Of a stretch of DNA of 64,000 nucleotides, positions 7,098 to 16,749 are shown piece after piece. Numbering within the stretch: the stretch's first letter is position 1; each line of letters starts with the position of its first letter. Both the position numbers and the translations under genes were made by a program. The stretch is from Novosphingobium album (ex Hu et al. 2023). GTDB taxonomy: Bacteria; Pseudomonadota; Alphaproteobacteria; Sphingomonadales; Sphingomonadaceae. The DNA lies in NCBI RefSeq assembly GCF_022832385.1, contig NZ_JALHLE010000004.1, forward strand, positions 106,220 through 170,219, given 5' to 3'. The notes under the pieces were generated by a model. That model saw only the letters and a program-made list of their open reading frames with translations. It was not told where the DNA came from and did no database searches.

Positions 7098-8993
7098 TCA
7101 ACCGATGCCCAGCCCGGTGAATGCCTTTTCCAGCATGAGCAACTGCCACAGCAGACGCGAGTTGTCCGACATTCCAGATAGATGCGCATCGACGAGCGAC
7201 GTCAGCCGCCGCGTGTCGAACCAGCCCGTCCGCGCCAATGCCTTGCTTGTGGCGATGTCCCGCGCCGTCTGCGCCAATGGGCCGCGGAACCATTGCGCGA
7301 TAGGCGTCACGAATCCCTGCTTGGGCCGGTACAGGATGTCATCAGGCAGGAACCGCCTCATGGTGCGCTTCATCAGCCACTTGCCCTGCCCGCCATGCAC
7401 CCTCATCGATTCGGGCAGGCCGGCAGCGAATTCGATCAGCCTGTGATCGAGCAGCGGTTCGCGCGATTCCAGGCTGACCGCCATGCTGGTCCGATCGACC
7501 TTGGTCAGGATATCGCCGGGAAGCCAGACCTTGAGATCGGCGTACTGCGCCCGGTCCAGCCCCGAACGCGCCGGAGCCGACCGCATGACGTCATACAGCG
7601 GCTGCTCTGCTCGGTATTCCCCGCGCAACCGCCTGAAGGCGTCCGTATAGAGCCCTTCGCGCAATTCCGGTGACGTCACCGCCAGAGCGCGCGCGTACCC
7701 TTCCGCACTGTCACCCGCCAGCGAGAGCAGCGTCGTCTTGGCGCGCAACGGCCGAGGCGCCCAGTCCGCCTTGGGGTAGATCGCCCCCAAGGTTCCGAAC
7801 ACCGGGCCGCGCAACCCTTGCGGCAGCAACGAGCGCACGCGGTCCTCGTTGTACTGGAACAAGTGGCGGCGGTAGCCCGCCAGCGCCTCGTCGGCGCCGT
7901 CGCCGGACAAAGCGACCGTCACCGATTCCCGCGCCAGCTGGCAAACCCGCCAGGTCGGCAGCGCTGAGGCATCGGCGAAAGGTTCATCGAACATGCCCGC
8001 CAGCGCATCGATCGCCTCGAAATCGTCGGGCGAGACCAGCCGCGAGGCGTGATCAGTGTGGTACTGCTGCGCGACCTGCGTGGCGTAGGCGCTTTCGTCG
8101 AGCGCGGCGACGTCGAACCCGATCGAACAAGTCCTGACCGGGTTCGAACTGGCCTCGGCCATCAGCGCGACAACGCTGGAACTGTCGACCCCACCCGAAA
8201 GGAAGGCGCCCAGCGGAACGTCGGCCACCATGCGCGAGGAAACCGCCTGCCGCATCAGGTGCAGCAGTTCCGCTTCCAGATCGGCCACCTTGCCCTTGTG
8301 GCGGTGTTCGAAAGACACGTCCCACCACTGGCTGGGGCGCGGCATCGGCGCGCCGTTGCGCAGCAGCAGCGAACGCCCCGCGGGCAGCTTCGTCACGCCC
8401 TTCAGGATTGCGCGGTGATCGGGGACATAGCCCCAGGCAAGATAGTCCTCGACCGCGAGCGGATCGATCTCCCGCCGCAGCAGCGGATGCGCCAACAGCG
8501 CCTTCAGCTCCGAGCCGAAAGCCAGACTGCCGTCGCTGAGCGGCGCGAGATAGAGCGGCTTCACCCCCAGCCGGTCGCGCGCGAGGAACAGCGTGCGCGC
8601 ATCGAGATCGTAGATCGCGAAGGCGAACATGCCGTGCAACCGGCTGACGCAATCCGGCCCCCAGCGCTGCCAGGCGGCAAGGATGACCTCGCTGTCGCCG
8701 TCGGTGCGGAAGTGGGCGCCAGCCTCCTTCAGCTCCTGCCGCAATTCGCGGTAGTTGTAGATCTCACCGTTGAACACCAGCATCGCACGGCCATCAAGCG
8801 ACGCCATCGGCTGCGGCGAACCGGCAAGGTCGATGATCGACAGGCGGCGGTGGCCCAACCCCACGCCCGGCGCGGTCCAGACGCCGTGCCCGTCGGGCCC
8901 GCGGTGCACGAGCGCATCGCACATGGCATCGACCCTTGCGGGATCGACCGGCTTGGGCGTTTCCAGATGAAAGATACCGGCAATACCGCACAT
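7098..8993 (-). CDS. XrtA-system amidotransferase 1 (asparagine synthase family)
   Basis: A class II glutamine amidotransferase fused to an asparagine-synthetase ATP-pyrophosphatase domain, 631 residues. Cys2 (MCGIAGIF) is the glutaminase nucleophile after removal of Met1; the PP-loop SGGVDSS is at 266-272. It should adenylate a carboxylate and convert it to an amide with ammonia from glutamine. Family members in exosortase A loci are thought to modify the exopolysaccharide (for example uronic acid amidation) rather than make asparagine; this is inferred from context. It is the last gene of the EPS operon, 12 bases after xrtA. A housekeeping AsnB is the alternative but the location argues against it. 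Confidence 0.9.
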   Translation of the reverse strand: MCGIAGIFHLETPKPVDPARVDAMCDALVHRGPDGHGVWTAPGVGLGHRRLSIIDLAGSPQPMASLDGRAMLVFNGEIYNYRELRQELKEAGAHFRTDGDSEVILAAWQRWGPDCVSRLHGMFAFAIYDLDARTLFLARDRLGVKPLYLAPLSDGSLAFGSELKALLAHPLLRREIDPLAVEDYLAWGYVPDHRAILKGVTKLPAGRSLLLRNGAPMPRPSQWWDVSFEHRHKGKVADLEAELLHLMRQAVSSRMVADVPLGAFLSGGVDSSSVVALMAEASSNPVRTCSIGFDVAALDESAYATQVAQQYHTDHASRLVSPDDFEAIDALAGMFDEPFADASALPTWRVCQLARESVTVALSGDGADEALAGYRRHLFQYNEDRVRSLLPQGLRGPVFGTLGAIYPKADWAPRPLRAKTTLLSLAGDSAEGYARALAVTSPELREGLYTDAFRRLRGEYRAEQPLYDVMRSAPARSGLDRAQYADLKVWLPGDILTKVDRTSMAVSLESREPLLDHRLIEFAAGLPESMRVHGGQGKWLMKRTMRRFLPDDILYRPKQGFVTPIAQWFRGPLAQTARDIATSKALARTGWFDTRRLTSLVDAHLSGMSDNSRLLWQLLMLEKAFTGLGIG

Positions 8994-9005
8994 GAGGCCG
9001 GGACT

Positions 9006-10568
9006 TTACCGGACGTGAGTCATGCGGTCCATCCACGGCCCCAGCGGGCCTGTGGACGCGCGGAAATGGCGGATGGCCTCTTCGGCCGGGCCTTGCGCCG
9101 TATCTTCCGCCGAGAGTATCAGCATCGTGGTGGGCCGCACATGGAAGGACAGGTGGTTGGCCATCACCGCCAGCTTCAGCCGGGCATTGCTGCCCGACAG
9201 CAGACTGCCGTTGCGGTACCAGGTGACGGCCAGCCGCTTGGCAGTGCCCCCGCCCAGCAGGCGTTCGCTCCGCCCGTCGCCGAAAGCAGGCCCTGGTGCC
9301 TGCCAGGCCCACGGGCTGTCCGGCATCAGGGCACCCTGCCCGAAGCCACCCGCTTCATGGCCTTCGCCCTGCCGCGAATAGAGCGCCACGAAGACATCGA
9401 CCTGCCGGCCTTGCTGGTCCCTGTAGCGCCCGAGCAGCCGGTGCCCGGCCCCCTCGGCGCGCGGTTCCCACCAGATCCGCGGCGTGTAATCGACGCGCGT
9501 CCAGCCGGGAACGGCGGGCAGGTCGATCTGCCGGGGCAGCGGCGCCGCCAGCGTATCGGCCGCATAGGCCCAGCCACGCACCACTATCAGCAGAAGCAGG
9601 AGTGCAGCCAGCACCTTTCCGCCCGAAACCGCCCTCGTCTCCAGACGGCCCAGCAGAGGCGATGCCGCAAGGGCCTCAGCATCGATCACCGGTGCACTGG
9701 GCTGGCGGTCGAAGAAACGCCATGCACCGAAGATCACCAGCGCGAGCACGATCGCGAAGAAGAACCAGCCATAGACGATATGATCGAACCCGGCCGCCAC
9801 TTCGACGCCGAAGAACTGCGCGGCGTAGATCGTGCCCCAGGCACGAATGCCATTGGCTACGATCGGCACGACCAGACAGGCCACCATCAGGGCCACGCGA
9901 CGGCGCCAACTCACGAAGCAGACATTGGCCGCCAGCACCCCGAAGGCAATCATGGCGATCAGGAACTTCACGCCGGAGCACGCCTCGGCAACTTCGAACA
10001 GGCCCGCAGGCGTGTCGATGAACACGCCGTCGATCACCGCGGGAATACCGCTCAGATGCGTCAGGGCGACAGTGATCTCCGCCGTGATCATCTGAAGCAT
10101 GTTTTCCAGCTCCTCGCCCACCGGAACGAGGAAAACCATGTAGGCGAGCGGGAAGAGCAGCCCTGCCGTCACCCGAACACCCAGCAAGAGCGGCACCACC
10201 GCTCCCGGCATCGCGACCGCAGCCGCCTGCCGGGCGATGTCCAGCCCGGACATCGCGCCGAGTAACCAGAGGAATGCTGCCGCTGCAAAGGGCACAAGGC
10301 CGGGCCACCACACCTTCGGCTCGAGCCTTTCGAGTTCCGGCCAGCGCTGCCAAACCAGCCAGCCGAGGATCGCCGGGATCAGGACGATGTGGTTATAGGT
10401 CGAGATGTCCCACCATTGCCGCGCCATCGCTGCCCAGTCGGAAACGAAGACCGCGAGCAGCACAGCCCACACCAGCGCCAGCCGGACCAGCGCCGCATGC
10501 CAGGCGGGAGACAGCCGCTGTCCGGCCGCAGTAACAGAGGTCATCACGGCGCGCATTTCAGGCGGCAT
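9006..10568 (-). CDS. xrtA: Exosortase A with fused EpsI domain
   Basis: A 520-residue membrane transpeptidase-like protein. Exosortases process proteins with a C-terminal PEP-CTERM signal and are genetically tied to EPS production. Residues 25-285 carry about eight membrane helices with the conserved catalytic trio: Cys197 (EACSGVKFL), Arg242 (NGIRAWG) and His263 (FDHIVYGW). After a further membrane helix (about 315-330), the C-terminal part is an EpsI-type periplasmic domain; in many bacteria EpsI is a separate protein. The ATG at 10568 overlaps the glycosyltransferase gene by 11 bases and has GAGG upstream; ATGs at 10556 and 10544 are alternatives. No PEP-CTERM substrate was found in the window. 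Confidence 0.93.
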   Translation of the reverse strand: MPPEMRAVMTSVTAAGQRLSPAWHAALVRLALVWAVLLAVFVSDWAAMARQWWDISTYNHIVLIPAILGWLVWQRWPELERLEPKVWWPGLVPFAAAAFLWLLGAMSGLDIARQAAAVAMPGAVVPLLLGVRVTAGLLFPLAYMVFLVPVGEELENMLQMITAEITVALTHLSGIPAVIDGVFIDTPAGLFEVAEACSGVKFLIAMIAFGVLAANVCFVSWRRRVALMVACLVVPIVANGIRAWGTIYAAQFFGVEVAAGFDHIVYGWFFFAIVLALVIFGAWRFFDRQPSAPVIDAEALAASPLLGRLETRAVSGGKVLAALLLLLIVVRGWAYAADTLAAPLPRQIDLPAVPGWTRVDYTPRIWWEPRAEGAGHRLLGRYRDQQGRQVDVFVALYSRQGEGHEAGGFGQGALMPDSPWAWQAPGPAFGDGRSERLLGGGTAKRLAVTWYRNGSLLSGSNARLKLAVMANHLSFHVRPTTMLILSAEDTAQGPAEEAIRHFRASTGPLGPWMDRMTHVR

Positions 10569-11787
10569 CGCTCATGTCCTCGCTGCCCTCGAAACCGAGA
10601 TAGCCCGGAAGCTGTGCCAGCGCAGCGTCCCATGCCGCATGGCCGACGATCCATTCGCGCGCAGCCATGCCCATGGCCCGGGCCCGTGCCGGATCGTGCG
10701 CCAGCGCGACGACGGCGCCGGCAAGCTCGGCATCACTCTGCGCAATGGCAAAGTCCCGCCCGTCCTGCGCATCGATCCCGGTCGCCGAACCGGGCGAAAG
10801 AACGACCGGCAGCGCCATGGCCATGGCTTCGAGCACCTTGTTCTGCACACCGCGCGCGATTTCGAGCGGGACGAGCGCGATATCGGCGGCGGCGAGCCAC
10901 GGCCTCACGTCCTCCACCCTGCCCCAGACTTCGATGCCGTCACGCCCCCCGCGTGCCTGAAGCACGGCAGGCGGATTGCGGCCGACCACGTGCAGGCTGG
11001 CCTGCGGGCAGGCTTCGCGCACCAGCGGCATGATCCGGTCGATCGCGCGCATGACCGCCTCGATATTGGGCGCATAGTCCATCTGGCCGGTAAAGATCAG
11101 GCGCGGTGCGCCGCAAGCGGTCATGCGCGGCTCCGGCGTGACCAGCGCGGGATCGAACCAGACGCTGTCCATGCCATTGCCCATCGCGCAGACCCGCGCG
11201 GCCGGATCAGACAGGCGTGCGTGGAGCAGCGCCGCTTCCGCCTTGCTGATCAGCAGGGTGACATCGCTGGCCCCAGCGATCCGCGCTTCCTCAGCCTGCA
11301 GCAGGTACCCTTCGCGGCGCTCCATCCACGACCGGATACCATGGCTCTTGGTGGCATAGGCCTCGAACTTGGCGGAATCAACGTCGACCAGATCGGCGAC
11401 CACGCGTCCCCGGTAACCGTTGGGCACGTACTGTGCCATCTGGCCGGAGAAGATGTAGATCACGCTGATGTCGCGCTGCGCGAGCACGTTGCGGACATAG
11501 CGTTCGAGACGGCTGTCATGGAAAGCGGCGATGCTCAGCGGCTTGCCCGTCGCCAGCGCCTCAAGCCCGGCCACCGGCAGCCGCTTGCGGCGGCGGACAA
11601 GGCGATAGCTGGCGCTCAGCGCGGCAAGATCGGCCTCGAAGCGGTGATCCTGCTCATCATCCGCGAATGTCGCGACATGAACCGGCGCCAGCCGCGCCAG
11701 CGCCTTCAGGACATGGTGCGAGCGGATCTTGTCGCCCCGGTCCGGCGGGAACGGGATGCGATGGGCCAGAAACAGGATCTCGCCCAT
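10558..11787 (-). CDS. XrtA/PEP-CTERM-system glycosyltransferase (Stp1 type)
   Basis: A 409-residue GT-B-fold glycosyltransferase of the PEP-CTERM/EpsH-associated family, expected to add a sugar to the lipid-linked EPS repeat unit on the cytoplasmic face. The N-terminus MGEILFLAHRIPFPPDRGDK is typical of the family; the C-terminal half shows the group 1 nucleotide-sugar-binding stretch around WLAAADIALVPLEIARGVQN. The start overlaps the stop of the FemAB gene and its own stop overlaps xrtA, so translation is coupled across the three genes. It is the only recognisable glycosyltransferase in the window, so a priming transferase and other transferases must be elsewhere. Confidence 0.88.
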   Translation of the reverse strand: MGEILFLAHRIPFPPDRGDKIRSHHVLKALARLAPVHVATFADDEQDHRFEADLAALSASYRLVRRRKRLPVAGLEALATGKPLSIAAFHDSRLERYVRNVLAQRDISVIYIFSGQMAQYVPNGYRGRVVADLVDVDSAKFEAYATKSHGIRSWMERREGYLLQAEEARIAGASDVTLLISKAEAALLHARLSDPAARVCAMGNGMDSVWFDPALVTPEPRMTACGAPRLIFTGQMDYAPNIEAVMRAIDRIMPLVREACPQASLHVVGRNPPAVLQARGGRDGIEVWGRVEDVRPWLAAADIALVPLEIARGVQNKVLEAMAMALPVVLSPGSATGIDAQDGRDFAIAQSDAELAGAVVALAHDPARARAMGMAAREWIVGHAAWDAALAQLPGYLGFEGSEDMSDAA

Positions 11788-12863
11788 CAGCCGATCCCGC
11801 GCGCGATCAGTGGCCCGAGGCGGTTAGCGACCGGTAGCGGCAGGCGCTGCCACACCTTGATCTGCAACGAGAGCTTGGAACTGGTGGGATCGGCCCCGCG
11901 CTTGGCCGTGCCGGGCCGCGTCCACGTCGCATACGTCAGCAGTTCGGGCTCGAAACCCCAATTGCGCTTGAAGTGATAGGCGCCGCTGTTCGTCTTGGAG
12001 CGGCCGAAATCAAATACCGTGCAGCCGCGCCGCCGGGCGTGGAGCATCAGCTCGTAATACATGCGGTCGTTCGCGCGCAGGCGCCTCGCTTCCCACGTAC
12101 CGCCGCCCCAATAGGGCATGACCGCGCCGCCATGATAGACACTGATGACACTCGCCACCGGCTTGCCCTCGTGGCGCACGGTGAGGATATCGGCCTGAGC
12201 GCCGAAGGCATCGACCACGCTGTCGAGCAGCGCGCGCGGGAACACCGGGGTGCCGAGGTTGCGGTAGCTTTCGCAGAAGACTTCGTAATGCGCCTGCCGG
12301 TCGCGTTCGGCCGTGCCCACTTCCACCGTCAGGTCGTTCGCCAGAGCCTTGCGCACGTCGGCGCGCTGCTTTCGCGGAATGTCGAGCAGTTGCGTTTCGT
12401 CATCTGCGGCCAGCGGGCGGGCGAAGTTGCAGTGCGATTCGGTCTTGAGCGCCCAGCCGCCCTGCTCCTGCGGCATCGGGCCACCGCGCAATTCGATCGT
12501 CGGGCACGACAGACGCCGCGCCAGTTCCTCGGCCGCGGCGAACATGCTGCGCGGATCGACATCCTCGTTGGCCAGCAAACCGCCACCGACGGCAAAGCCG
12601 GTGGAGGCCAGCACACGCCCGAACACCGGCGAGTGAATGGCATCGAACGGCAGGAACGCGACGATCTCGCCCTGACGGGTCTTCACCAGCGCGTGGGCCT
12701 CGTTCCCGGTCGCCTCGGCGACGGACAGGAACCAGGCCGGACGGTGAAACGGTGTGCCATGCGGATGGCGGGCCACGTAAGCCTCGATTCGCGTGATCTC
12801 GTTCGGATCGTGCAGCGCCGCAATGCGCACCGAGCTGCGGGTCAGGGGGAACGGCGCGTTCAT
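11787..12863 (-). CDS. FemAB-family XrtA/PEP-CTERM system-associated protein
   Basis: A 358-residue protein of the FemAB/GNAT-like fold. FemAB enzymes transfer amino acids from aminoacyl-tRNA to peptidoglycan; the exosortase-associated subfamily is of unproven function, plausibly acylating or aminoacylating the polysaccharide. The segment around KPVASVISVYHGGAVMPYW and the terminal DFGRSKTNSGAYHFKRNWGF stretch are the recognisable family parts. The ATG at 12863 overlaps the deacetylase stop as ATGA, which fixes the start; the reading frame extends 60 codons upstream but that extension lies over the deacetylase. It ends one base into the glycosyltransferase start. Confidence 0.88.
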   Translation of the reverse strand: MNAPFPLTRSSVRIAALHDPNEITRIEAYVARHPHGTPFHRPAWFLSVAEATGNEAHALVKTRQGEIVAFLPFDAIHSPVFGRVLASTGFAVGGGLLANEDVDPRSMFAAAEELARRLSCPTIELRGGPMPQEQGGWALKTESHCNFARPLAADDETQLLDIPRKQRADVRKALANDLTVEVGTAERDRQAHYEVFCESYRNLGTPVFPRALLDSVVDAFGAQADILTVRHEGKPVASVISVYHGGAVMPYWGGGTWEARRLRANDRMYYELMLHARRRGCTVFDFGRSKTNSGAYHFKRNWGFEPELLTYATWTRPGTAKRGADPTSSKLSLQIKVWQRLPLPVANRLGPLIARGIG

Positions 12864-13735
12864 GCCGCCAGTGCCTCCGCCCTTGCCGCTTCGCGCGCTG
12901 CCAGTTCGTCCATGCGGCCCCAGCGGAAATCGCCGATCAGTTGGCGCAGCTTCCTCTCCATCACGCCGAGATTGGTGTAGTGCCGCAACCGCGAGCGCAG
13001 CGGCGCATGGGCAACGCGCGGCTGGCCGGGATCGATCTCCCACGGGTGGAAATAGAACACCGCCGGGCGCTGGTCCTGCCCGTTGACCTGCCGGATCGCC
13101 CAGCGAGTAAAGCCATAGGGCAGCACGCGGAAGAACCCGCCGCCGCCCGCAGCCAGCCGCCGCCCGGCGAAATGCGCGGTCGTCACCGGAATTTCCACGA
13201 AATCGCTGCCCGGCAGCGGATGGAACGCAAAACGCGGCGCCTCGCGCCAGCCGTAATGGTCGTGCACGATCGGCGCGACACTGGAACTGTAGGCATAGCC
13301 CTGTTCGGCCAGCACCTCGAACGCCCAGAGCGTGCGTGCGTCGATCGAGAAACTGGGTGCACGGTAGCCCTTCACCGCGACCCCGCAGGCATCCTCGATC
13401 GCCTTGCGGGCGCGGGTGACATCCTTGGCGAAGCCCTCGGCGCCGAGCCGGAATACGCGCTCATGATCCCAGCCATGGCTGGCGATCTCGTGCCCTTCGG
13501 CCGCAATCCGGCGCATCATCTCCGGGTGCCGCTCGGCGATCCAGCCCAATGTGAAGAACGTGCCCTTCACTCCGGTATCAGAAAAGAGCTGCAGAATTTC
13601 CGCGCAATTGCGCTCCACCCGGCCAGTCAGCGTGGGCCAGCTCTCGCGGTCGATCACCGTCTCGAAGGCGCCGACCTGAAACCAGTCCTCGACATCGACC
13701 GAAAGCCCGTTGACCGGCTGCTGGCTGGTATTCAT
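12860..13735 (-). CDS. XrtA-system polysaccharide deacetylase
   Basis: A 291-residue NodB-fold carbohydrate esterase with the C-terminal extension (DUF3473) typical of exosortase loci; it should remove N- or O-acetyl groups from the EPS. Metal ligands are recognisable: Asp14/Asp17 in LSVDVEDWF and His87/His91 in SHGWDH. Further motifs are GYRAPSFSID and the terminal FYFHPWEID block. No signal peptide is visible, so it may act on lipid-linked intermediates in the cytoplasm. The ATG at 13735 has GGAG 9 bases upstream; a TTG three codons earlier is open but unnecessary. It is separated by 27 bases from the ATPase gene. Confidence 0.92.
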   Translation of the reverse strand: MNTSQQPVNGLSVDVEDWFQVGAFETVIDRESWPTLTGRVERNCAEILQLFSDTGVKGTFFTLGWIAERHPEMMRRIAAEGHEIASHGWDHERVFRLGAEGFAKDVTRARKAIEDACGVAVKGYRAPSFSIDARTLWAFEVLAEQGYAYSSSVAPIVHDHYGWREAPRFAFHPLPGSDFVEIPVTTAHFAGRRLAAGGGGFFRVLPYGFTRWAIRQVNGQDQRPAVFYFHPWEIDPGQPRVAHAPLRSRLRHYTNLGVMERKLRQLIGDFRWGRMDELAAREAARAEALAA

Positions 13736-13762
13736 CGGACGCAACTCCAGACGGCCGGATGG

Positions 13763-14989
13763 TCAGGCGGCTTCGCGCTGTCCGTCGCCGCTTTCCATCC
13801 ATTCGATCATCATCGTCAGTGCATGACGCAACAGGCGCTCCTGCTCGCCAAGGCGGGCCTCGAGCCGCGCCGCGTGATCGCTGACCTCGACCAGACGGGC
13901 CTGCAGGTCATCCACGAGCACCTGACCGGAACCCTGCTGCACGTCAGCCGCATCGCGCCCCTGAGCCGTGGCGGCAAGTTCGAGCACGGCCTGCTCCAGC
14001 TCGTGGATCCTCGCGTCGCGATCGGCCATCGCCTTCTCGATTAGCGCGGTAGCAGCCATCATATCGATCCCGGCAGGCGCCGCGGCGGGTGCCACAGCAT
14101 TGCTCCCTTGCTCTGCTGTCAACGCGACCGGCGGGATCGTTCCCGCTTCGGGATTCTGCGTGACCAGCGCCAGAGACCCGTCGTCGCTCATCTCGTCCAG
14201 CACCTGATGGACCATGGCGCTGTCGATAGTGTCGCGCTGATCCACCGCACCGAGCAGTAGCAGGCGGTTGACGATCTGGTTGATCCGGCGCGGAATGCCG
14301 CCGGTCGCTTCATAAATTTCCGCGAAGACGACCGGGTCGAAACCGGGATTGCCCTTCCAGCCGGCCCGTCCGAGACGGTGTTCGATATAGGCCTGCACTT
14401 CCTCGCGTTCCATCGGCCCGAGGTGGTGCGTTGCAATCACCCGCTGACGCAGCTGCTCGAGCTGATCGCTGTGCATCAGCGTGTCGCGGAACTCGGGCTG
14501 GCCGAGTAGCAGCGTCTGCAGCAACGGATGCGAGCCGAGCTGGAAGTTCGACAGCATGCGCAACTCTTCCAGTGCCCCTACGGCCAGGTTCTGCGCCTCG
14601 TCGATAATCAGCAGGCAACGGCGGCCCAGCCGCGCTTCCGCGTGGAAAAACGCTTCGATCGCCCCCAGTGCCGAGGCCTTGTCATGCCCCGTCACCGGCA
14701 GGCCGAAAGCCTGCGCGACAACATGGACGATCGCCTCACCGTCGAGCGCGCTGGTCACCACATTGGCCACCGTCATGCGCGAGGGATCGATCGTGGCCAT
14801 CAGATAGGCGACGAGCGTCGACTTGCCGGACCCCACCTCGCCGGTGATCACCACGAAGCCTTCGGCCTGCGCCAGGCCGTAGCCGAGGTAGGACAGCGCC
14901 TTGCGGTGAGTCACGCTCTCGAAATAGAATTCCGGGTCCGGGGTAAGCTGGAACGGCTTTGCCTGAAGTCCGTAGAAATCGTCGAACAT
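13763..14989 (-). CDS. XrtA/PEP-CTERM system-associated ATPase (ExeA-like)
   Basis: A 408-residue AAA ATPase of the secretion-ATPase type found in exosortase loci. Walker A is GEVGSGKST (50-58), Walker B is LLIIDEAQ (126-133), and the arginine-rich segment GGIPRRINQIVNRLLLL follows the AAA lid. The C-terminal 90 residues are rich in Glu, Ala, Leu and Arg with a heptad look and form a likely coiled coil. The ATG at 14989 follows a GAGGA ribosome site. A role in energising or controlling EPS assembly is inferred from constant association with the locus; biochemical function is not established. Confidence 0.9.
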   Translation of the reverse strand: MFDDFYGLQAKPFQLTPDPEFYFESVTHRKALSYLGYGLAQAEGFVVITGEVGSGKSTLVAYLMATIDPSRMTVANVVTSALDGEAIVHVVAQAFGLPVTGHDKASALGAIEAFFHAEARLGRRCLLIIDEAQNLAVGALEELRMLSNFQLGSHPLLQTLLLGQPEFRDTLMHSDQLEQLRQRVIATHHLGPMEREEVQAYIEHRLGRAGWKGNPGFDPVVFAEIYEATGGIPRRINQIVNRLLLLGAVDQRDTIDSAMVHQVLDEMSDDGSLALVTQNPEAGTIPPVALTAEQGSNAVAPAAAPAGIDMMAATALIEKAMADRDARIHELEQAVLELAATAQGRDAADVQQGSGQVLVDDLQARLVEVSDHAARLEARLGEQERLLRHALTMMIEWMESGDGQREAA

Positions 14990-15009
14990 TGTTGGTCCTC
15001 CTGTCGGAC

Positions 15010-16749
15010 TCAGAAATTGTAGCGAAGGCCGGCCAGCGCCGAAGCCGTCCAGATATCGTCGATCGCCGGATCCTTGCGGCTTGCCCCGTCGATCCCAACC
15101 GCAAGGCTCGCGCGCAGACGCCGGGTCAGCAAGCGAAAGTAACTGGCCGAGGCCCCGTAGGCGGCGGTATCCGCGAACAGCGCATCGTTGCTCGACAGCC
15201 AGTTGGCGTAGGCATTCGCCGACCAGCCGGCATTCCGTCCCAGCCGCCCGCTCAGATACGCCGCGAGCCAGTAGCTCTCATCGATCACCCCGTTCGCCGA
15301 AGCCAGAACAGTCCCTTCCGCGGCTATGAACTTGCGGCGGTCATAACCGAGCCCGACACCGGCATCGAGCAGCCCGATCTTCTTGGTAAAACTGGCGGCG
15401 ACACCGCGCGCCCGGAACGTCGAGGAGCGGAGCGAGGCGAGCGCGCCGGACAGGCAGTTGCTGCCGTCGAGCGAGGACACGCAGCCCGTGAGGTCACCTG
15501 TCACCGGATCGCGCACCGCCTCGAAGTCGTCGGGCAGGTCGTCGATCAGGCGATTGAGCTGGCCGCCGAAACCGGCAATGTTGTCGTACACGGCGACGCT
15601 GAACTGGCTGCGGTCATCGGGCGCGTAAGACAGCGTTCCACCGAAGCTTGTGGTGCCATAGCGGCGTCCGACATGCGCGGACAGTGAGGTGCGGCGGCTC
15701 GGGCGCCACATGACCGCGACATCCCAGATCATACCACTGACGTCGTAGGCCAGCACGCGCGGGGCGCTCTTGTCGGTCACATAGCGGCCGTCGGAGCCGA
15801 TCACAGGATTGCCATCAGCATCGCGCACGGCATCGCGGCTGGAGATTTCGACGTCCTCATAGCCGATGGCCGCCACAGCCTGCACCGTGCGGCTGACGGG
15901 CACGGTCACCATCGCCCGCGCCTGCATGTCACGCACGCGCTGGTCGAGGTTCGAGATGTCTTCCTGATAGAAGCTGCCGCCTACGCCGAGACCGACAGGC
16001 AGCACTGCGCCAGGAGCCACGCCTGCCTCCAGGTCGGCGACCTGCGTCACACTCTTGTCGAAGGTGTCGGCGGCAGCGGTACCGACGCTCGCGACATAGG
16101 CATTCGACTGGTCGACCTTGGTGAAGCCCGCGCGATAGTTGGCGGTGACGTCCACCGCCCCGGCGCGCGTCGCCACCGAAGGGCCGCCATAGACCGAATA
16201 GATATCGGTGCGGGTCTTGTCCGAAACGACGGAGGAACCGGTGCCATTGAACGAGGCCCGCGTGGCCAGGGCGCCCGCCTCCAGCGTCACGCCCGGTGCT
16301 ACGGTGGTGTACCCGCGCACGATACCGCTGATCGCATCGCCATCCCGCGCCTTCTTGCCCCAGCCGAACTGGCGCTCGTAGCGCACGGATACCGATGCCG
16401 CATTGTTGCGCCCCGCTATGCCCGCATCAACCCCTGCCGCAAGCTGGGTATAGGTCAGCACATCGTTGCCCGGCGAAAGCTGCGCATCGACGATCTGGTC
16501 AACCTCGATGTATGGGCTGATTTCGAGCCGCTTGCTGCCCTTGTGGCTACCCTTACCCCCACGCTTACTGGATCCGGCGGGCTGGTAGACCGGCGTTTCG
16601 CCCTGATCGCCGCCACTCATGCTGCTCCCGCCACCTTCGTAGCCGATGGTCTGGGCCCGTGCTGTGCAAGGTGCGGCAAGAAGTGCCACCGCGCACAGCG
16701 ATGCGCTCGCGGAGAGCCCTCGCGGCAACGACTGTCGCAGCCAGGTCAT
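15010..16749 (-). CDS. XrtA-system outer-membrane beta-barrel protein
   Basis: 579 residues. A signal peptide covers about residues 1-32 (cleavage near CTARA-QT), then a Gly/Ser-rich and Lys-rich linker, then a body of alternating hydrophobic strands ending in LAGLRYNF, the aromatic C-terminus expected of an outer-membrane barrel. It matches the TIGR03016-type PEP-CTERM-associated outer-membrane proteins. A role as EPS-export or anchoring porin is inferred from position. The start overlaps the BY-kinase stop in ATGA, so the two are translationally coupled. Confidence 0.87.
   Translation of the reverse strand: MTWLRQSLPRGLSASASLCAVALLAAPCTARAQTIGYEGGGSSMSGGDQGETPVYQPAGSSKRGGKGSHKGSKRLEISPYIEVDQIVDAQLSPGNDVLTYTQLAAGVDAGIAGRNNAASVSVRYERQFGWGKKARDGDAISGIVRGYTTVAPGVTLEAGALATRASFNGTGSSVVSDKTRTDIYSVYGGPSVATRAGAVDVTANYRAGFTKVDQSNAYVASVGTAAADTFDKSVTQVADLEAGVAPGAVLPVGLGVGGSFYQEDISNLDQRVRDMQARAMVTVPVSRTVQAVAAIGYEDVEISSRDAVRDADGNPVIGSDGRYVTDKSAPRVLAYDVSGMIWDVAVMWRPSRRTSLSAHVGRRYGTTSFGGTLSYAPDDRSQFSVAVYDNIAGFGGQLNRLIDDLPDDFEAVRDPVTGDLTGCVSSLDGSNCLSGALASLRSSTFRARGVAASFTKKIGLLDAGVGLGYDRRKFIAAEGTVLASANGVIDESYWLAAYLSGRLGRNAGWSANAYANWLSSNDALFADTAAYGASASYFRLLTRRLRASLAVGIDGASRKDPAIDDIWTASALAGLRYNF

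Noticed and set aside
13736..13744. TTG start for the deacetylase, and comparable upstream alternative starts for several genes (for example 19994, 36596, 59927).
   Set aside because: In each case an ATG a few codons later has a better ribosome site and gives the family N-terminus.
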